A stretch of DNA of 64,000 bases from an uncultured Pelagibacteraceae bacterium. Lineage in GTDB: Bacteria; Pseudomonadota; Alphaproteobacteria; Pelagibacterales; Pelagibacteraceae. Within the stretch, counting starts at the first letter, position 1. Each line of letters begins with the position of its first letter. This document shows, piece by piece, positions 56,296 to 64,000 of this stretch. The stretch is from assembly GCA_902560075.1 (NCBI GenBank), contig CACEKE010000003.1:1-64000 (forward strand), written 5' to 3'. Both the position numbers and the translations under genes were made by a program. A model generated the notes under the pieces. That model was not told where the DNA came from and did not search any database. It was given only the letters and a program-made list of their open reading frames with translations.

Positions 56296-56832
56296 AATAA
56301 ATTTCTAAAAAAATATTACTTTATTAACAAATTCAATAAAAATCATTTAGAAAAATTGGACAATAGTGTTCATATTATTTACAGAAATTACAAAAATCCA
56401 CTTAATATAAAAATATTAATAAATTTGAGAAATTTTTGCAAAAAAAAAGGAATAAAGTTGTATTTATCTAATAATTTTAAGTTAGCTCTTAAGCTTCGAC
56501 TGGATGGTGTTTATTTGCCCTCATTTAATAAAAATACTAGATACAACTGTTTTAAGTTTAATAAAAATTTCGATATTATAGGCTCAGCACACAATTTGGC
56601 AGAATTAAATATCAAGATAAGACAAAGAGTAAAAAGTATTTTTATTGCACCTGTATTCAAAAAAAAAAGATTTAAGCTTGGTATTTATGGTTTCTTAAAG
56701 TTAAGGAATTTTACTAATCAAAAGTTGATCGTTTTAGGTGGTGTAACAGAAAAAGAAATGAACATGATAAGTTTCCTAAAAGCAGGGGGTTTTGCTGCTA
56801 TTAACTACTTCCAAAAAAAAAGGCCCCTTTAA
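56290..56832 (+). CDS. ThiE/TenI-like TIM-barrel protein
   Basis: 180 residues from ATG 56290. It resembles thiamine-phosphate synthases in GSAHNLAELN (compare the family's CSxHxLEE), IFIAPVFKKKRFKLG (compare SPVFPT..K) and VLGGVTEKEMNMI..GAxG. Several catalytic positions are altered, for instance no clear HMP-pyrophosphate Lys/Asp set, and it is shorter than ThiE (about 210). It may be a divergent ThiE or a TenI-like protein. The last codons (KKRPL) run into the terminator serving the porin. Confidence 0.72.
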   Translation: MHNKFLKKYYFINKFNKNHLEKLDNSVHIIYRNYKNPLNIKILINLRNFCKKKGIKLYLSNNFKLALKLRLDGVYLPSFNKNTRYNCFKFNKNFDIIGSAHNLAELNIKIRQRVKSIFIAPVFKKKRFKLGIYGFLKLRNFTNQKLIVLGGVTEKEMNMISFLKAGGFAAINYFQKKRPL

Positions 56833-56845
56833 AAAAAGGGGCCTT
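56813..56845 (-). terminator. Strong hairpin terminator of the porin gene
   Basis: AAGGCCCCTTT (56820-56830), AAAA loop, AAAGGGGCCTT (56835-56845): an 11-base perfect stem. On the minus strand it is followed by eight or more T residues, making an intrinsic terminator about 23 bases after the porin stop. The plus-strand side overlaps the stop codon of the ThiE-like gene and may also stop that transcript. Confidence 0.93.
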
Positions 56846-56868
56846 AAATTTATTTAACTATTTATAAC

Positions 56869-57780
56869 TTAGAATGCAAATGCGATTGTAACTTCTCTGT
56901 AAGCATCGTTACTTGCATCTGTTCCACCTACGTTATCAGTTGAGTTAGAAATACCAGTGATAGTCATACTTCCCATTGTGTAAGAAGCTGAAACACCAGC
57001 TGATTCCTCGTCAGCACTACCAGTGCTTCCAAAATCAACATCATGAGTACCGTAAGATACTGATAGATTCTCATTGATTGCGAATGATACACCTATTGCA
57101 TCTGAGTCTTGGTCGCTTGATGTACCAGCTTGGTCTAGTTCAGATCTTTGGAACGCAGCAGTGATACCACCAACTGTATATTTCACAAAGAATGTCTCTA
57201 GGTCTTCATCAACTGAGTCTTCACCTAGACCATATCCAAGTTGTAAACCATCCATTAAGCCATCATATGTTATTACCGCAGATGAGTCTGATGATCCGCC
57301 TGAACCGTCGTTCACGTATGCAACACTAACACCGAAACCACCAAAAGTACCAATATAATCTATTGAATTAACTTTTGAGTGCATTACGACACCATTGTCG
57401 ACTGTGTCAACATCATCCCAAACTTCTTCACCAGCAGTTGGAATTACTGAGTCGAATGCCGGAATACCAGCAGCACCAGCACTGTTACCAATACCAATCG
57501 ATCCCATATCACCCATGTCAATCATTACTGATGTAGATGAAAATGCAGCATCTGTCATTGTGTATGTGTATGACATTGTCATACCGTTGTCTAAGTCACC
57601 AGATCCAGAGAATGTAATCCCTTTTGATGTACTGAAACTGTTTCCAGTTGTTTCATCTTCATCTTGTGACTTGTAAGTCATCTTCGCTGAACCAGATACA
57701 TCTAATGCACCCGCGTAAGCAGCAGAAGTAACTAAAGATCCTGCTAATGCAGTTAATCCTAGTTTTTTTAAGTTGTTCAT
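56869..57780 (-). CDS. Major outer-membrane porin
   Basis: 303 residues. A signal peptide (NNLKKLGLTALAGSLVTSAAYA, cleaved near residue 23) precedes a beta-barrel of alternating strands with Gly/Asp/Ser-rich loops, ending in a terminal Phe (VTIAFAF), the C-terminal sorting signal recognised by BamA. The gene is visibly richer in G/C and in Gly/Asp/Ser codons than anything around it, and has a strong AGGAG ribosome site at 57787-57791 and a strong terminator. These features fit a very highly expressed general porin. Substrate specificity is not deducible. Confidence 0.88.
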   Translation of the reverse strand: MNNLKKLGLTALAGSLVTSAAYAGALDVSGSAKMTYKSQDEDETTGNSFSTSKGITFSGSGDLDNGMTMSYTYTMTDAAFSSTSVMIDMGDMGSIGIGNSAGAAGIPAFDSVIPTAGEEVWDDVDTVDNGVVMHSKVNSIDYIGTFGGFGVSVAYVNDGSGGSSDSSAVITYDGLMDGLQLGYGLGEDSVDEDLETFFVKYTVGGITAAFQRSELDQAGTSSDQDSDAIGVSFAINENLSVSYGTHDVDFGSTGSADEESAGVSASYTMGSMTITGISNSTDNVGGTDASNDAYREVTIAFAF

Positions 57781-57786
57781 AAATTT

Positions 57787-57813
57787 ACTCCTAATTGTTA
57801 ATAATTAATTATA
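57787..57813 (-). promoter_or_regulatory. Porin -10 element and strong ribosome-binding site
   Basis: The minus strand shows a perfect TATAAT at 57808-57813 and AGGAG at 57787-57791, seven bases before the porin ATG. A convincing -35 at normal spacing was not found. The 220 bases between the porin and the next gene hold nothing else I can support. Confidence 0.45.
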
Positions 57814-58000
57814 AACATGCCATTTCTAACAAAACCTATCTAAAATATGAGTTTTTTTTTGTCTTTTTGTCTATAATTTTAAATATAGTTGCAAAAATAC
57901 ATCACCTAAATTACGCCTAATTTATAGGTTTTTTTTGATGATTCATTATTAATTGCTTATTATTAAAAAAATATTAGAACAATTTCAATATTTTAGCATT

Positions 58001-58579
58001 ATGAAATACAAAAAAACTTTTGTTGCATCAATTTTATTATTATCTTTTTTATACTTTCTAAATTCTTGCGGAATTTATAGACCTGTAAGCGCTAAAGAAT
58101 ACCCGCCTGACCCTGCAAAAAGAGTTGCAAAAAATATAGAGGAAGGTCGAGGATTTAGGTTAATGGGTGGTGATAAAAAAGGTGGAACTTTTGACTTTGC
58201 GAGTTCAAACGAGTTATGGAGAGCAAGTTTAGACACAATAGATTTTATGCCCCTTGCTTCAGCTAATTACAGTGGTGGTATAATAATTACAGATTGGTAT
58301 AGCGACGAGGGCAATTCTAATGAGTCGATCAAAATCATAATAAGATTTCTTACAAATGAAATTAGATCTGATGCATTAGAAATTAAAATTTTTAAGAAAG
58401 ATTGTGACACCAATCAAAACTGCAGTATGTACGAAGAACAAGGTGAAATAAACCTAGAAATAAAAAAAAGTATTCTTAAAAAAGCTGCTTTATACGAAAG
58501 ACAAAAAAGAAAAAATAATAAAAAATATAAAGGACCAACCTTTGAAGGAAAAGGTAAAGAGGGTGGCGGCCTGTTCTAG
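58001..58579 (+). CDS. DUF3576 lipoprotein
   Basis: 192 residues from ATG 58001. The lipobox is FLNSC (C23), giving an exported lipoprotein. The body contains [26 protein letters not shown] split around a hydrophobic core and [18 protein letters not shown], matching the alphaproteobacterial DUF3576 family that sits just upstream of leuS. The role is unknown; location in the outer membrane or periplasm is inferred. leuS begins 14 bases later. Confidence 0.85.
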   Translation: MKYKKTFVASILLLSFLYFLNSCGIYRPVSAKEYPPDPAKRVAKNIEEGRGFRLMGGDKKGGTFDFASSNELWRASLDTIDFMPLASANYSGGIIITDWYSDEGNSNESIKIIIRFLTNEIRSDALEIKIFKKDCDTNQNCSMYEEQGEINLEIKKSILKKAALYERQKRKNNKKYKGPTFEGKGKEGGGLF

Positions 58580-58593
58580 TTTCTTTAACTAAA

Positions 58594-61140
58594 GTGAATA
58601 GATATAATTTTAAACTTGTTGAAAAAAAATGGCAAGATCATTGGAAAAAAAATAATACCTACAAATCTAGAATAGATAAAAATAAAAAAAAATTTTATTG
58701 TTTAGAAATGTTTCCATATCCATCTGGAAAAATTCATATGGGGCATGTTAGAAACTATACTATTGGTGACGTTCTATCACGACATAAGATTTTACAAAAT
58801 TATAATGTTTTACATCCAATGGGCTGGGATTCATTTGGCATGCCTGCTGAGAATGCGGCTAAAGAAAATAAGTTAGATCCAAAGGTTTGGACGGAAAAAA
58901 ATATATCTGTAATGAAAAATCAGCTACAAATGTTGGGTTTATCTATAGATTGGGACAGAGAAATTTCAACTTGTTCAGAAGATTATTATACGCATCAACA
59001 GAATTTCTTTTTAGAAATGTATAAAAAAGGTTTAGTTTATAGAAAAGAGAATTATGTAAATTGGGACCCGATTGATGAAACGGTTTTAGCAAATGAACAG
59101 GTTATTGATGGTAAGGGGTGGAGATCCGGAGCAGTAGTTCAAAGGAAAAAGTTAAATCAATGGTTTTTTAATATTTCTAAATTTTCAGAAAATTTATTAG
59201 ACGAACTAGATAATTTATCGAATTGGCCAAACAAAGTTAAAACTATGCAAAAAAATTGGATTGGAAAATCCTTTGGATGTGAGATAGATTTTAAAATAGA
59301 AGGAAGCCAAAAAGTAAAATCGATAAGATGTTTTACTACAAGGCCAGACACACTTTTTGGCTTTTCATTTTTAGCATTATCTGTAGATCATCCAATATCA
59401 AAATATTTTGAGCATGATGAAAAATTTATCAATTTCAGAAAAGAATGTTCGAAGACTGGTACTACTGAGGAGTCGATTGCCCAAGGAGAAAAAATTGGGT
59501 TTAAAACTAATCTTATAGCCGTTAATCCATTCGATGAGGAAAAAAAAGTCCCTGTATTCTTTGCTAACTTTGTTTTAATGGATTATGGTTTCGGAGCTGT
59601 TTTTGGATGTCCTGCTCATGACCAAAGAGATATGGATTTTGCTCTTAAATATAAATTAGAGATTAAGACTGTTGTTAAACCATTTGATAAAGACGAAACC
59701 TTTAAAGTTAAAGAGAAAGCATATGTAGATGGAGGTGAGATAATTAACTCAAAATTTTTAAATGGTTTAAAAGTCCCAGAAGAATCAATTATTAAAACTA
59801 TTAATATTCTTGAAGAAAGGAAGCTAGGGGAAAAAAAAATAAACTTTAGATTAAAAGATTGGGGTGTTTCTCGACAAAGATACTGGGGATGCCCTATTCC
59901 TATAATGTACGACAATACAGGCAATCCTCACCCTATACCAAATGAGCTATTACCGGTTAAATTGCCAGAAAATATTGATTTAGATACAAAGGGAAATCCA
60001 CTAGACCATATAAAAGATTGGAAATTCATTGAATACAACGGAGAAAAATTCACCAGGGAAACTGATACCCTAGATACTTTCGTAGACTCATCGTGGTACT
60101 TCCTAAGATTTTGTTCCCCTAATGAAAAAAATTACGGTTACAACGATGATGAAATAAATTATTGGATGCCAGTTGATCAATATATAGGAGGTGTTGAACA
60201 TGCAATACTTCATTTGCTTTATTCAAGATTTTTTATGAGAGCTATAGGTTATAAAAAAGATAATTTTAAATTTAATGAGCCGTTTCAAGGATTATTTACT
60301 CAGGGAATGGTATGTCACGAAACATATAAAGACGAAAAAGGAAATTGGTTAAGCCCTGAAGAAGTTGATACAAAAGATGGTAAAAAATATTTTGTAAAAA
60401 ATAATTTAGAAAATGTTGTCACAGTAGGACCATCTGAGTCCATGTCGAAGTCAAAGAAAAATACTATAGATCCAGAACAAATAATTAAAAATTATGGAGC
60501 CGATGCGGTAAGATTATTTATTTTATCTGATAGTCCCCCGGAAAAAGATATACAATGGTCTGAGCAAGGTATGGTAGCCTCTTACAAGTTTATACAAAAA
60601 TTATGGGTTCTTCACGGAAAAATTAAAAATAAAATAAATAATAAATCGAGTAATTTAGACTTAGAAAATAACTTTGAAAGATTTATAAACGAAACAATAA
60701 GTAAATTTGATTACAATTTAGAGAAATTTAATTATAATGTTTTAATTGCCAGACTTTACGAAACATATAATTTTTTAAGCAATATTTTGGAAAGTGAAAT
60801 TAATGGTGAAATTTTGTTTAAAAATTATGTAAAAATTCTAACTATTCTTTCACCCATTATACCTCATTTTGCAACCGAGTGTTTCGATAATTTAGGTATA
60901 AACAAAATTCCAAATTGGCCAGAGGTAGACAAAAATAAGACTAAAGTTGATAAAGTAAATTTTGTAGTTCAAATAAACGGGAAGAAGAAAGGCACAATTT
61001 CATCAAAATACAATATTAACGAAAAAGATCTTTTAGATCAGGTTACAAATGATAAAAATTTAAGTAAACTGATTGTAGGAAAAGAAATAAACAAAAGTTT
61101 TTTTGTTAAAAACAGATTAATAAATATATTATTAAAATGA
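58594..61140 (+). CDS. leuS: Leucine-tRNA ligase
   Basis: A class I synthetase, 848 residues, starting at GTG 58594 ([13 protein letters not shown]). HIGH-type motif HMGH in [14 protein letters not shown] near residue 49; CP1 editing domain with [15 protein letters not shown] near 250 and the conserved editing Asp region; KMSKS loop [13 protein letters not shown] near 617. It charges tRNA-Leu such as the one at 1.6 kb. It is the first of leuS-lptE-holA, with ATGA and TAATG overlaps. Confidence 0.98.
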   Translation: MNRYNFKLVEKKWQDHWKKNNTYKSRIDKNKKKFYCLEMFPYPSGKIHMGHVRNYTIGDVLSRHKILQNYNVLHPMGWDSFGMPAENAAKENKLDPKVWTEKNISVMKNQLQMLGLSIDWDREISTCSEDYYTHQQNFFLEMYKKGLVYRKENYVNWDPIDETVLANEQVIDGKGWRSGAVVQRKKLNQWFFNISKFSENLLDELDNLSNWPNKVKTMQKNWIGKSFGCEIDFKIEGSQKVKSIRCFTTRPDTLFGFSFLALSVDHPISKYFEHDEKFINFRKECSKTGTTEESIAQGEKIGFKTNLIAVNPFDEEKKVPVFFANFVLMDYGFGAVFGCPAHDQRDMDFALKYKLEIKTVVKPFDKDETFKVKEKAYVDGGEIINSKFLNGLKVPEESIIKTINILEERKLGEKKINFRLKDWGVSRQRYWGCPIPIMYDNTGNPHPIPNELLPVKLPENIDLDTKGNPLDHIKDWKFIEYNGEKFTRETDTLDTFVDSSWYFLRFCSPNEKNYGYNDDEINYWMPVDQYIGGVEHAILHLLYSRFFMRAIGYKKDNFKFNEPFQGLFTQGMVCHETYKDEKGNWLSPEEVDTKDGKKYFVKNNLENVVTVGPSESMSKSKKNTIDPEQIIKNYGADAVRLFILSDSPPEKDIQWSEQGMVASYKFIQKLWVLHGKIKNKINNKSSNLDLENNFERFINETISKFDYNLEKFNYNVLIARLYETYNFLSNILESEINGEILFKNYVKILTILSPIIPHFATECFDNLGINKIPNWPEVDKNKTKVDKVNFVVQINGKKKGTISSKYNINEKDLLDQVTNDKNLSKLIVGKEINKSFFVKNRLINILLK

Positions 61141-61580
61141 TTAGATTTGCACAACATTTTATTATTTTCTTATTTTTAGTTTCTTGTGGATTTCAATCCA
61201 TATATGTGAGTGATAAATCGGACTTTAGTTTTAATAAAAGTAACGCTCTTGGAGAAATAAAAATTTCAAAAGATATTATTAGCAATTTAAGTGGTCTTAA
61301 AAAAGACGACGGAAAATATGAATTAATAATTGAAACTGCTTTTAAAAAAGAAATCACTTCAAAAAATAAAAAAGGCGATCCTGAAGTATTTGATATGAGT
61401 TTAAATGTAAATGTGACATTAAAAAAAGATAATGATATTTTAAGAAATAGGTTCAGAGAAAAACTTAGTTATAACAACTTAAAAAGTAAATTTGAGCTCA
61501 AACAATATGAAAATAATTTAAAATCAAATTTAGTTCAGGAGATAACACAGGATATATTAATTTATCTTAAATCTATTTAA
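61137..61580 (+). CDS. lptE: LptE-like LPS-assembly lipoprotein
   Basis: 147 residues. The lipobox LVSC puts the lipidated Cys at 17, followed by GFQSIYV, as in LptE (CGF.P.Y). LptE plugs LptD in the outer membrane to deliver LPS. Sequence similarity in this family is low, so the call rests on the lipobox, length and the conserved leuS-lptE-holA order. It overlaps leuS by 4 bases and holA by one base. The LptM-like protein at 6.6 kb would act on the same complex. Confidence 0.85.
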   Translation: MIRFAQHFIIFLFLVSCGFQSIYVSDKSDFSFNKSNALGEIKISKDIISNLSGLKKDDGKYELIIETAFKKEITSKNKKGDPEVFDMSLNVNVTLKKDNDILRNRFREKLSYNNLKSKFELKQYENNLKSNLVQEITQDILIYLKSI

Positions 61581-62569
61581 TGATTATTAAATTTTTCGAA
61601 AAAGAGAAAATTGGAAAAATTGATTTAGATTTTTATTTAGTTTATGGTGATAATGAAGGCCAAAAAAAAGAGGTTTTAGAAAATATTTTAAAAGACTTTA
61701 AGGGATTAACACAAAAATATGATGAAAAAGAACTACTAGAAAATAAAAATGAGTTTCTATCAAGTCTTTTAAATCAATCTTTTTTCGAGGATAACAAAGC
61801 ATTTATAATATTTAGATCTACCGATAAATCACTTGAATTTATTGAGGAGATTTTAGAAAAGAAAATAACTGATACAAAAATAATTTTACTGTCTGAAAGA
61901 TTAGACAAAAAATCCAAAATTAGAAACTTTTTTGAAAAAGGTAAAAAAACCGGATGTGTGCCTGTTTATCCAGACGATAACAACGCTCTATCAAAAATTG
62001 CAACTTCGCGTTTTAAAGAAAACCAGATATCTGTTTCTAGAGAGTGCATAGATATGATTGTTCAAAAATCTAGCGGGGACAGAAATAACTTAAAAAATGA
62101 AATAGATAAAATTATTTCCTACTTAGATAAAAATAAAATTATCAAAATCGATGAAATTTATAAAATTGTAAATTTATCTGAAAATTATAGTGTCAGTGAG
62201 TTAGTTGATAATTGTTTAAGCAAAAATTTAAATAGAACAATTAAAATCTTGAATGAAAACAATTATTCGACAGAAGATTGTATATTAATTATAAGAACAT
62301 TAATCTTAAAGTCTAAAAGACTAAGCAAAATATTAAAAGATTACGAAAATAATAAAAATCTGGACAAAATTATATCAGCCTATAAACCTCCTATTTTTTG
62401 GAAAGATAAAGATGCTGTCAAAATGCAGGTTAAAGCATGGAATTCAATAAAAATTGATAATTTAGTATTTAAAATAAATGATCTTGAATTATTAATTAAA
62501 AAGAATTCATCTAGATCCTTAAATATTCTGTACGATTTTCTAATTGATACTGCTAAAGCAAAAATTTAA
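61580..62569 (+). CDS. holA: DNA polymerase III delta subunit
   Basis: Clamp-loader subunit that opens the beta clamp. 329 residues with a degenerate AAA+ fold: YLVYGDNEGQKKEV near 14-27, LLNQSFFEDNKAFIIF near 60-75 (clamp-interaction hydrophobics), and a C-terminal helical collar domain. Position after lptE supports the call. It converges on parB with a 4-base overlap. Confidence 0.92.
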   Translation: MIIKFFEKEKIGKIDLDFYLVYGDNEGQKKEVLENILKDFKGLTQKYDEKELLENKNEFLSSLLNQSFFEDNKAFIIFRSTDKSLEFIEEILEKKITDTKIILLSERLDKKSKIRNFFEKGKKTGCVPVYPDDNNALSKIATSRFKENQISVSRECIDMIVQKSSGDRNNLKNEIDKIISYLDKNKIIKIDEIYKIVNLSENYSVSELVDNCLSKNLNRTIKILNENNYSTEDCILIIRTLILKSKRLSKILKDYENNKNLDKIISAYKPPIFWKDKDAVKMQVKAWNSIKIDNLVFKINDLELLIKKNSSRSLNILYDFLIDTAKAKI

Positions 62570-63414
62570 TAGTTTGCTTTTACAACCATAATTAATCTAT
62601 TTAGCTGATCTAAATCTTTGTAATCAAATATTAAATTTCCATTATTATTTTTTTTATTATTAATACGTACATTTATACCAATCTTATCTTTTAAAGAGTC
62701 CTCTAAACTTGATAAATTAGGATCTTTTGATTTTTTTGAAATCTTGCCACTATTTCGAATTGATCTTATTAAGCTCTCTGTTTGTCTTACAGACAAATTT
62801 TTTTTAATTATTGTCTTAGCTAAAAATAAATTATTTTCTAAACCTACTAATATTTTACAATGGCCTTGTGAAAGCTTATTTTCTATGATCATATCTTTTA
62901 TCTCTTTTGGTAAAGTCAAAAGTCTTAAAGAATTAGATATATGTGATCTACTTTTGCCTATGAATTTAGCTACCTTTTCCTGATCATAATTAAAATTGTC
63001 TATTAATTTTTTATAACCCTCAGCCTCTTCAATTGCATTTAAATCTGATCTTTGTACATTTTCTACAATAGCAAACTCTAGTGATTTTAAATCATCAGCC
63101 ACAATTTCAACAATTGGAACTTCATGCAATCCAGCATTTTGAGCTGCTTGCCACCTTCGCTCTCCAGCTATCAATTCATATTTATTTTGCTCTTTAGACT
63201 TTCTGACAATTAAAGGTTGGATTATACCTCTTTCTTTTATGGAGTTTGTTAAGTCTGATAATTTTTCTTTATCAAAATTTTTTCGAGGTTGAAATTTATT
63301 TGGCAATATGGAACTTATAGAAATCTTATTTTTTTCAGTCTTAATTTCATTATCACCAATTAGAGATGATAGACCTCTACCTAAACCTTTTCTATTTTTA
63401 AAGGGGTTCATCAT
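62566..63414 (-). CDS. parB: Chromosome partitioning protein ParB
   Basis: A 282-residue CTPase and centromere-binding protein. The N-terminus KGLGRGLSSLIGD is typical; the CTP-binding region contains PRKNFDKEKLSDLTNSIKERG and AGERRWQAAQNAG. The helix-turn-helix is KVAKFIGKSRSHISNSLRLL near 160-179, and a C-terminal dimerisation domain ends the protein. It overlaps parA by 4 bases. I found no obvious parS palindrome in the window. Confidence 0.97.
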   Translation of the reverse strand: MMNPFKNRKGLGRGLSSLIGDNEIKTEKNKISISSILPNKFQPRKNFDKEKLSDLTNSIKERGIIQPLIVRKSKEQNKYELIAGERRWQAAQNAGLHEVPIVEIVADDLKSLEFAIVENVQRSDLNAIEEAEGYKKLIDNFNYDQEKVAKFIGKSRSHISNSLRLLTLPKEIKDMIIENKLSQGHCKILVGLENNLFLAKTIIKKNLSVRQTESLIRSIRNSGKISKKSKDPNLSSLEDSLKDKIGINVRINNKKNNNGNLIFDYKDLDQLNRLIMVVKANY

Positions 63415-64000
63415 GCAGCACTTTCAACTAATTTGTCTTTATTTAAAAACTCATCTGTTAAGTTAAAGTATGCTTTGCTTCCTGGGCAAGCTTTATCATA
63501 TATCAATACTGGTACTCCATGCGAGGGTGCTTCCGATAGTCTGACATTTCTTGGGACTATAGTTGAGTAAACTTTTTCTCTAAAAAAATTTCTAGCTTCC
63601 TGCTCAACCTCATTTGAAAGTTTATTTCTCTTATCATACATCGTTAAGAGTATTCCTTTAATCTCTAGGGATGGGTTTAGATTAGATTTAATTCTCTCAA
63701 TTGTTTTCATTAGTTGAGTTAAACCTTCAAGAGCAAAGAATTCTGTTTGCAAAGGCACTATCAATGAATTCGATGATACTAGTGCCATAATTGTTAAAAG
63801 ACTAAGTGATGGAGGACAATCAATAAGGATATAATCATAAAATGCTCTAGAATCATTTAAAATAGAGGCTAATTCATCCTTTAATTTAAAGGCTCTACGA
63901 TTGTCCCCTGCAGTCTCGACCTCCAGTCCCGACAAATCTACATTTGAAGTTACTAAATCAAGATTCTCCAATTTAGTTTTTTGGATTACCTCAAAAATTT
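63411..64000 (-). CDS. parA: Chromosome partitioning ATPase ParA (partial)
   Basis: The frame continues past the right edge; 196 residues of the C-terminal part are visible. NVDLSGLEVE, the Walker A'/B-type segment YDYILIDCPPSLSLLT and VPLQTEFFALEGLTQL are characteristic of Soj/ParA. The Walker A loop lies outside the window. It drives ParB-DNA complexes and hence origin segregation. parA and parB are co-transcribed with coupled translation. Confidence 0.96.
   Translation of the reverse strand, partial: IFEVIQKTKLENLDLVTSNVDLSGLEVETAGDNRRAFKLKDELASILNDSRAFYDYILIDCPPSLSLLTIMALVSSNSLIVPLQTEFFALEGLTQLMKTIERIKSNLNPSLEIKGILLTMYDKRNKLSNEVEQEARNFFREKVYSTIVPRNVRLSEAPSHGVPVLIYDKACPGSKAYFNLTDEFLNKDKLVESAA

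Noticed and set aside
62566-64000. parS centromere sites near parAB.
   Set aside because: No sequence close to the TGTTTCACGTGAAACA palindrome was seen on either strand in this region.
1-64000. CRISPR arrays, insertion sequences, prophage or plasmid genes.
   Set aside because: No direct-repeat arrays, transposase or integrase motifs, or terminal inverted repeats around gene blocks were seen.

Overview
This is a gene-dense, very AT-rich stretch of bacterial chromosome. It holds about 63 protein genes, one tRNA, almost no spacer DNA, and many genes that overlap by 1-17 bases. The gene order is alphaproteobacterial: tlpA|argH-lptM-lysA, dnaA-rpsT-mutM|ubiE-ubiB-coaBC-dut, irr|fabA-fabB-fabI, tsaB-fur-miaB-phoH-ybeY-lnt-metK-nusA-infB-rbfA-rpsO-pnp, and leuS-lptE-holA. 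Together with the extreme AT bias, the compression and a single abundant-type porin with a richer base composition, this suggests a streamlined marine lineage of SAR11/Pelagibacterales type. That placement is inference from content, not from a database match. I saw no phage, insertion sequence, CRISPR array or recent mobile island.

Layout: 0-5 kb carries a partial long-chain acyl-CoA ligase fused closely to a tRNA-Leu gene, then membrane and redox genes (YqaA-like, dsbB, coq7, an HNH nuclease, an esterase, a TlpA thioredoxin). 5-9 kb carries argH, a 40-residue LptM-like lipoprotein, lysA and plsC. 9-13 kb holds the replication and repair block dnaN-dnaA-rpsT-mutM on the minus strand. 12.7-17.8 kb is a plus-strand run for ubiquinone, CoA and nucleotide metabolism (ubiE, ubiB, coaBC, dut, a MoeB/ThiF-like gene, an SH3 protein). 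17.8-23.5 kb is the irr-katG-DUF2061 minus-strand unit, divergent from fabA-fabB-fabI.

23.4-44 kb is a long minus-strand superblock for translation, RNA decay and envelope: pnp, rpsO, rbfA, infB, nusA, metK, lnt, ybeY, phoH, miaB, fur, tsaB, nfuA, trpS, murJ. It is a compressed form of the ancestral alphaproteobacterial order. Several usual members (corC, trmB, rimP, ylxR, truB, rimI) are absent from their expected places, and a deacetylase/glucosaminidase pair is inserted. maeB follows, then dolP-rsmI|lpoA, rdgB, and grpE-dnaK-dnaJ with a good heat-shock promoter. After that come a sulfotransferase, dapB, nth and an adenosine-kinase-like gene.

54-64 kb contains an OmpR-type regulator without a phosphoacceptor aspartate, coupled to a 40-residue gene resembling the ribosome-rescue factor ArfA. 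It also has an L,D-transpeptidase, yggS and a ThiE-like gene that share one ATGCAT start palindrome, the porin, a DUF3576 lipoprotein, leuS-lptE-holA, and parB-parA running off the right edge.

The most interesting items are the ArfA-like microprotein and its coupled pseudo-receiver regulator, the promoter plus intrinsic terminator placed directly in front of nusA, the RpoH-type promoter of dnaK, the irr-katG unit with its dyad, and the shared start palindrome. I did not find a convincing wholly new multi-gene system.
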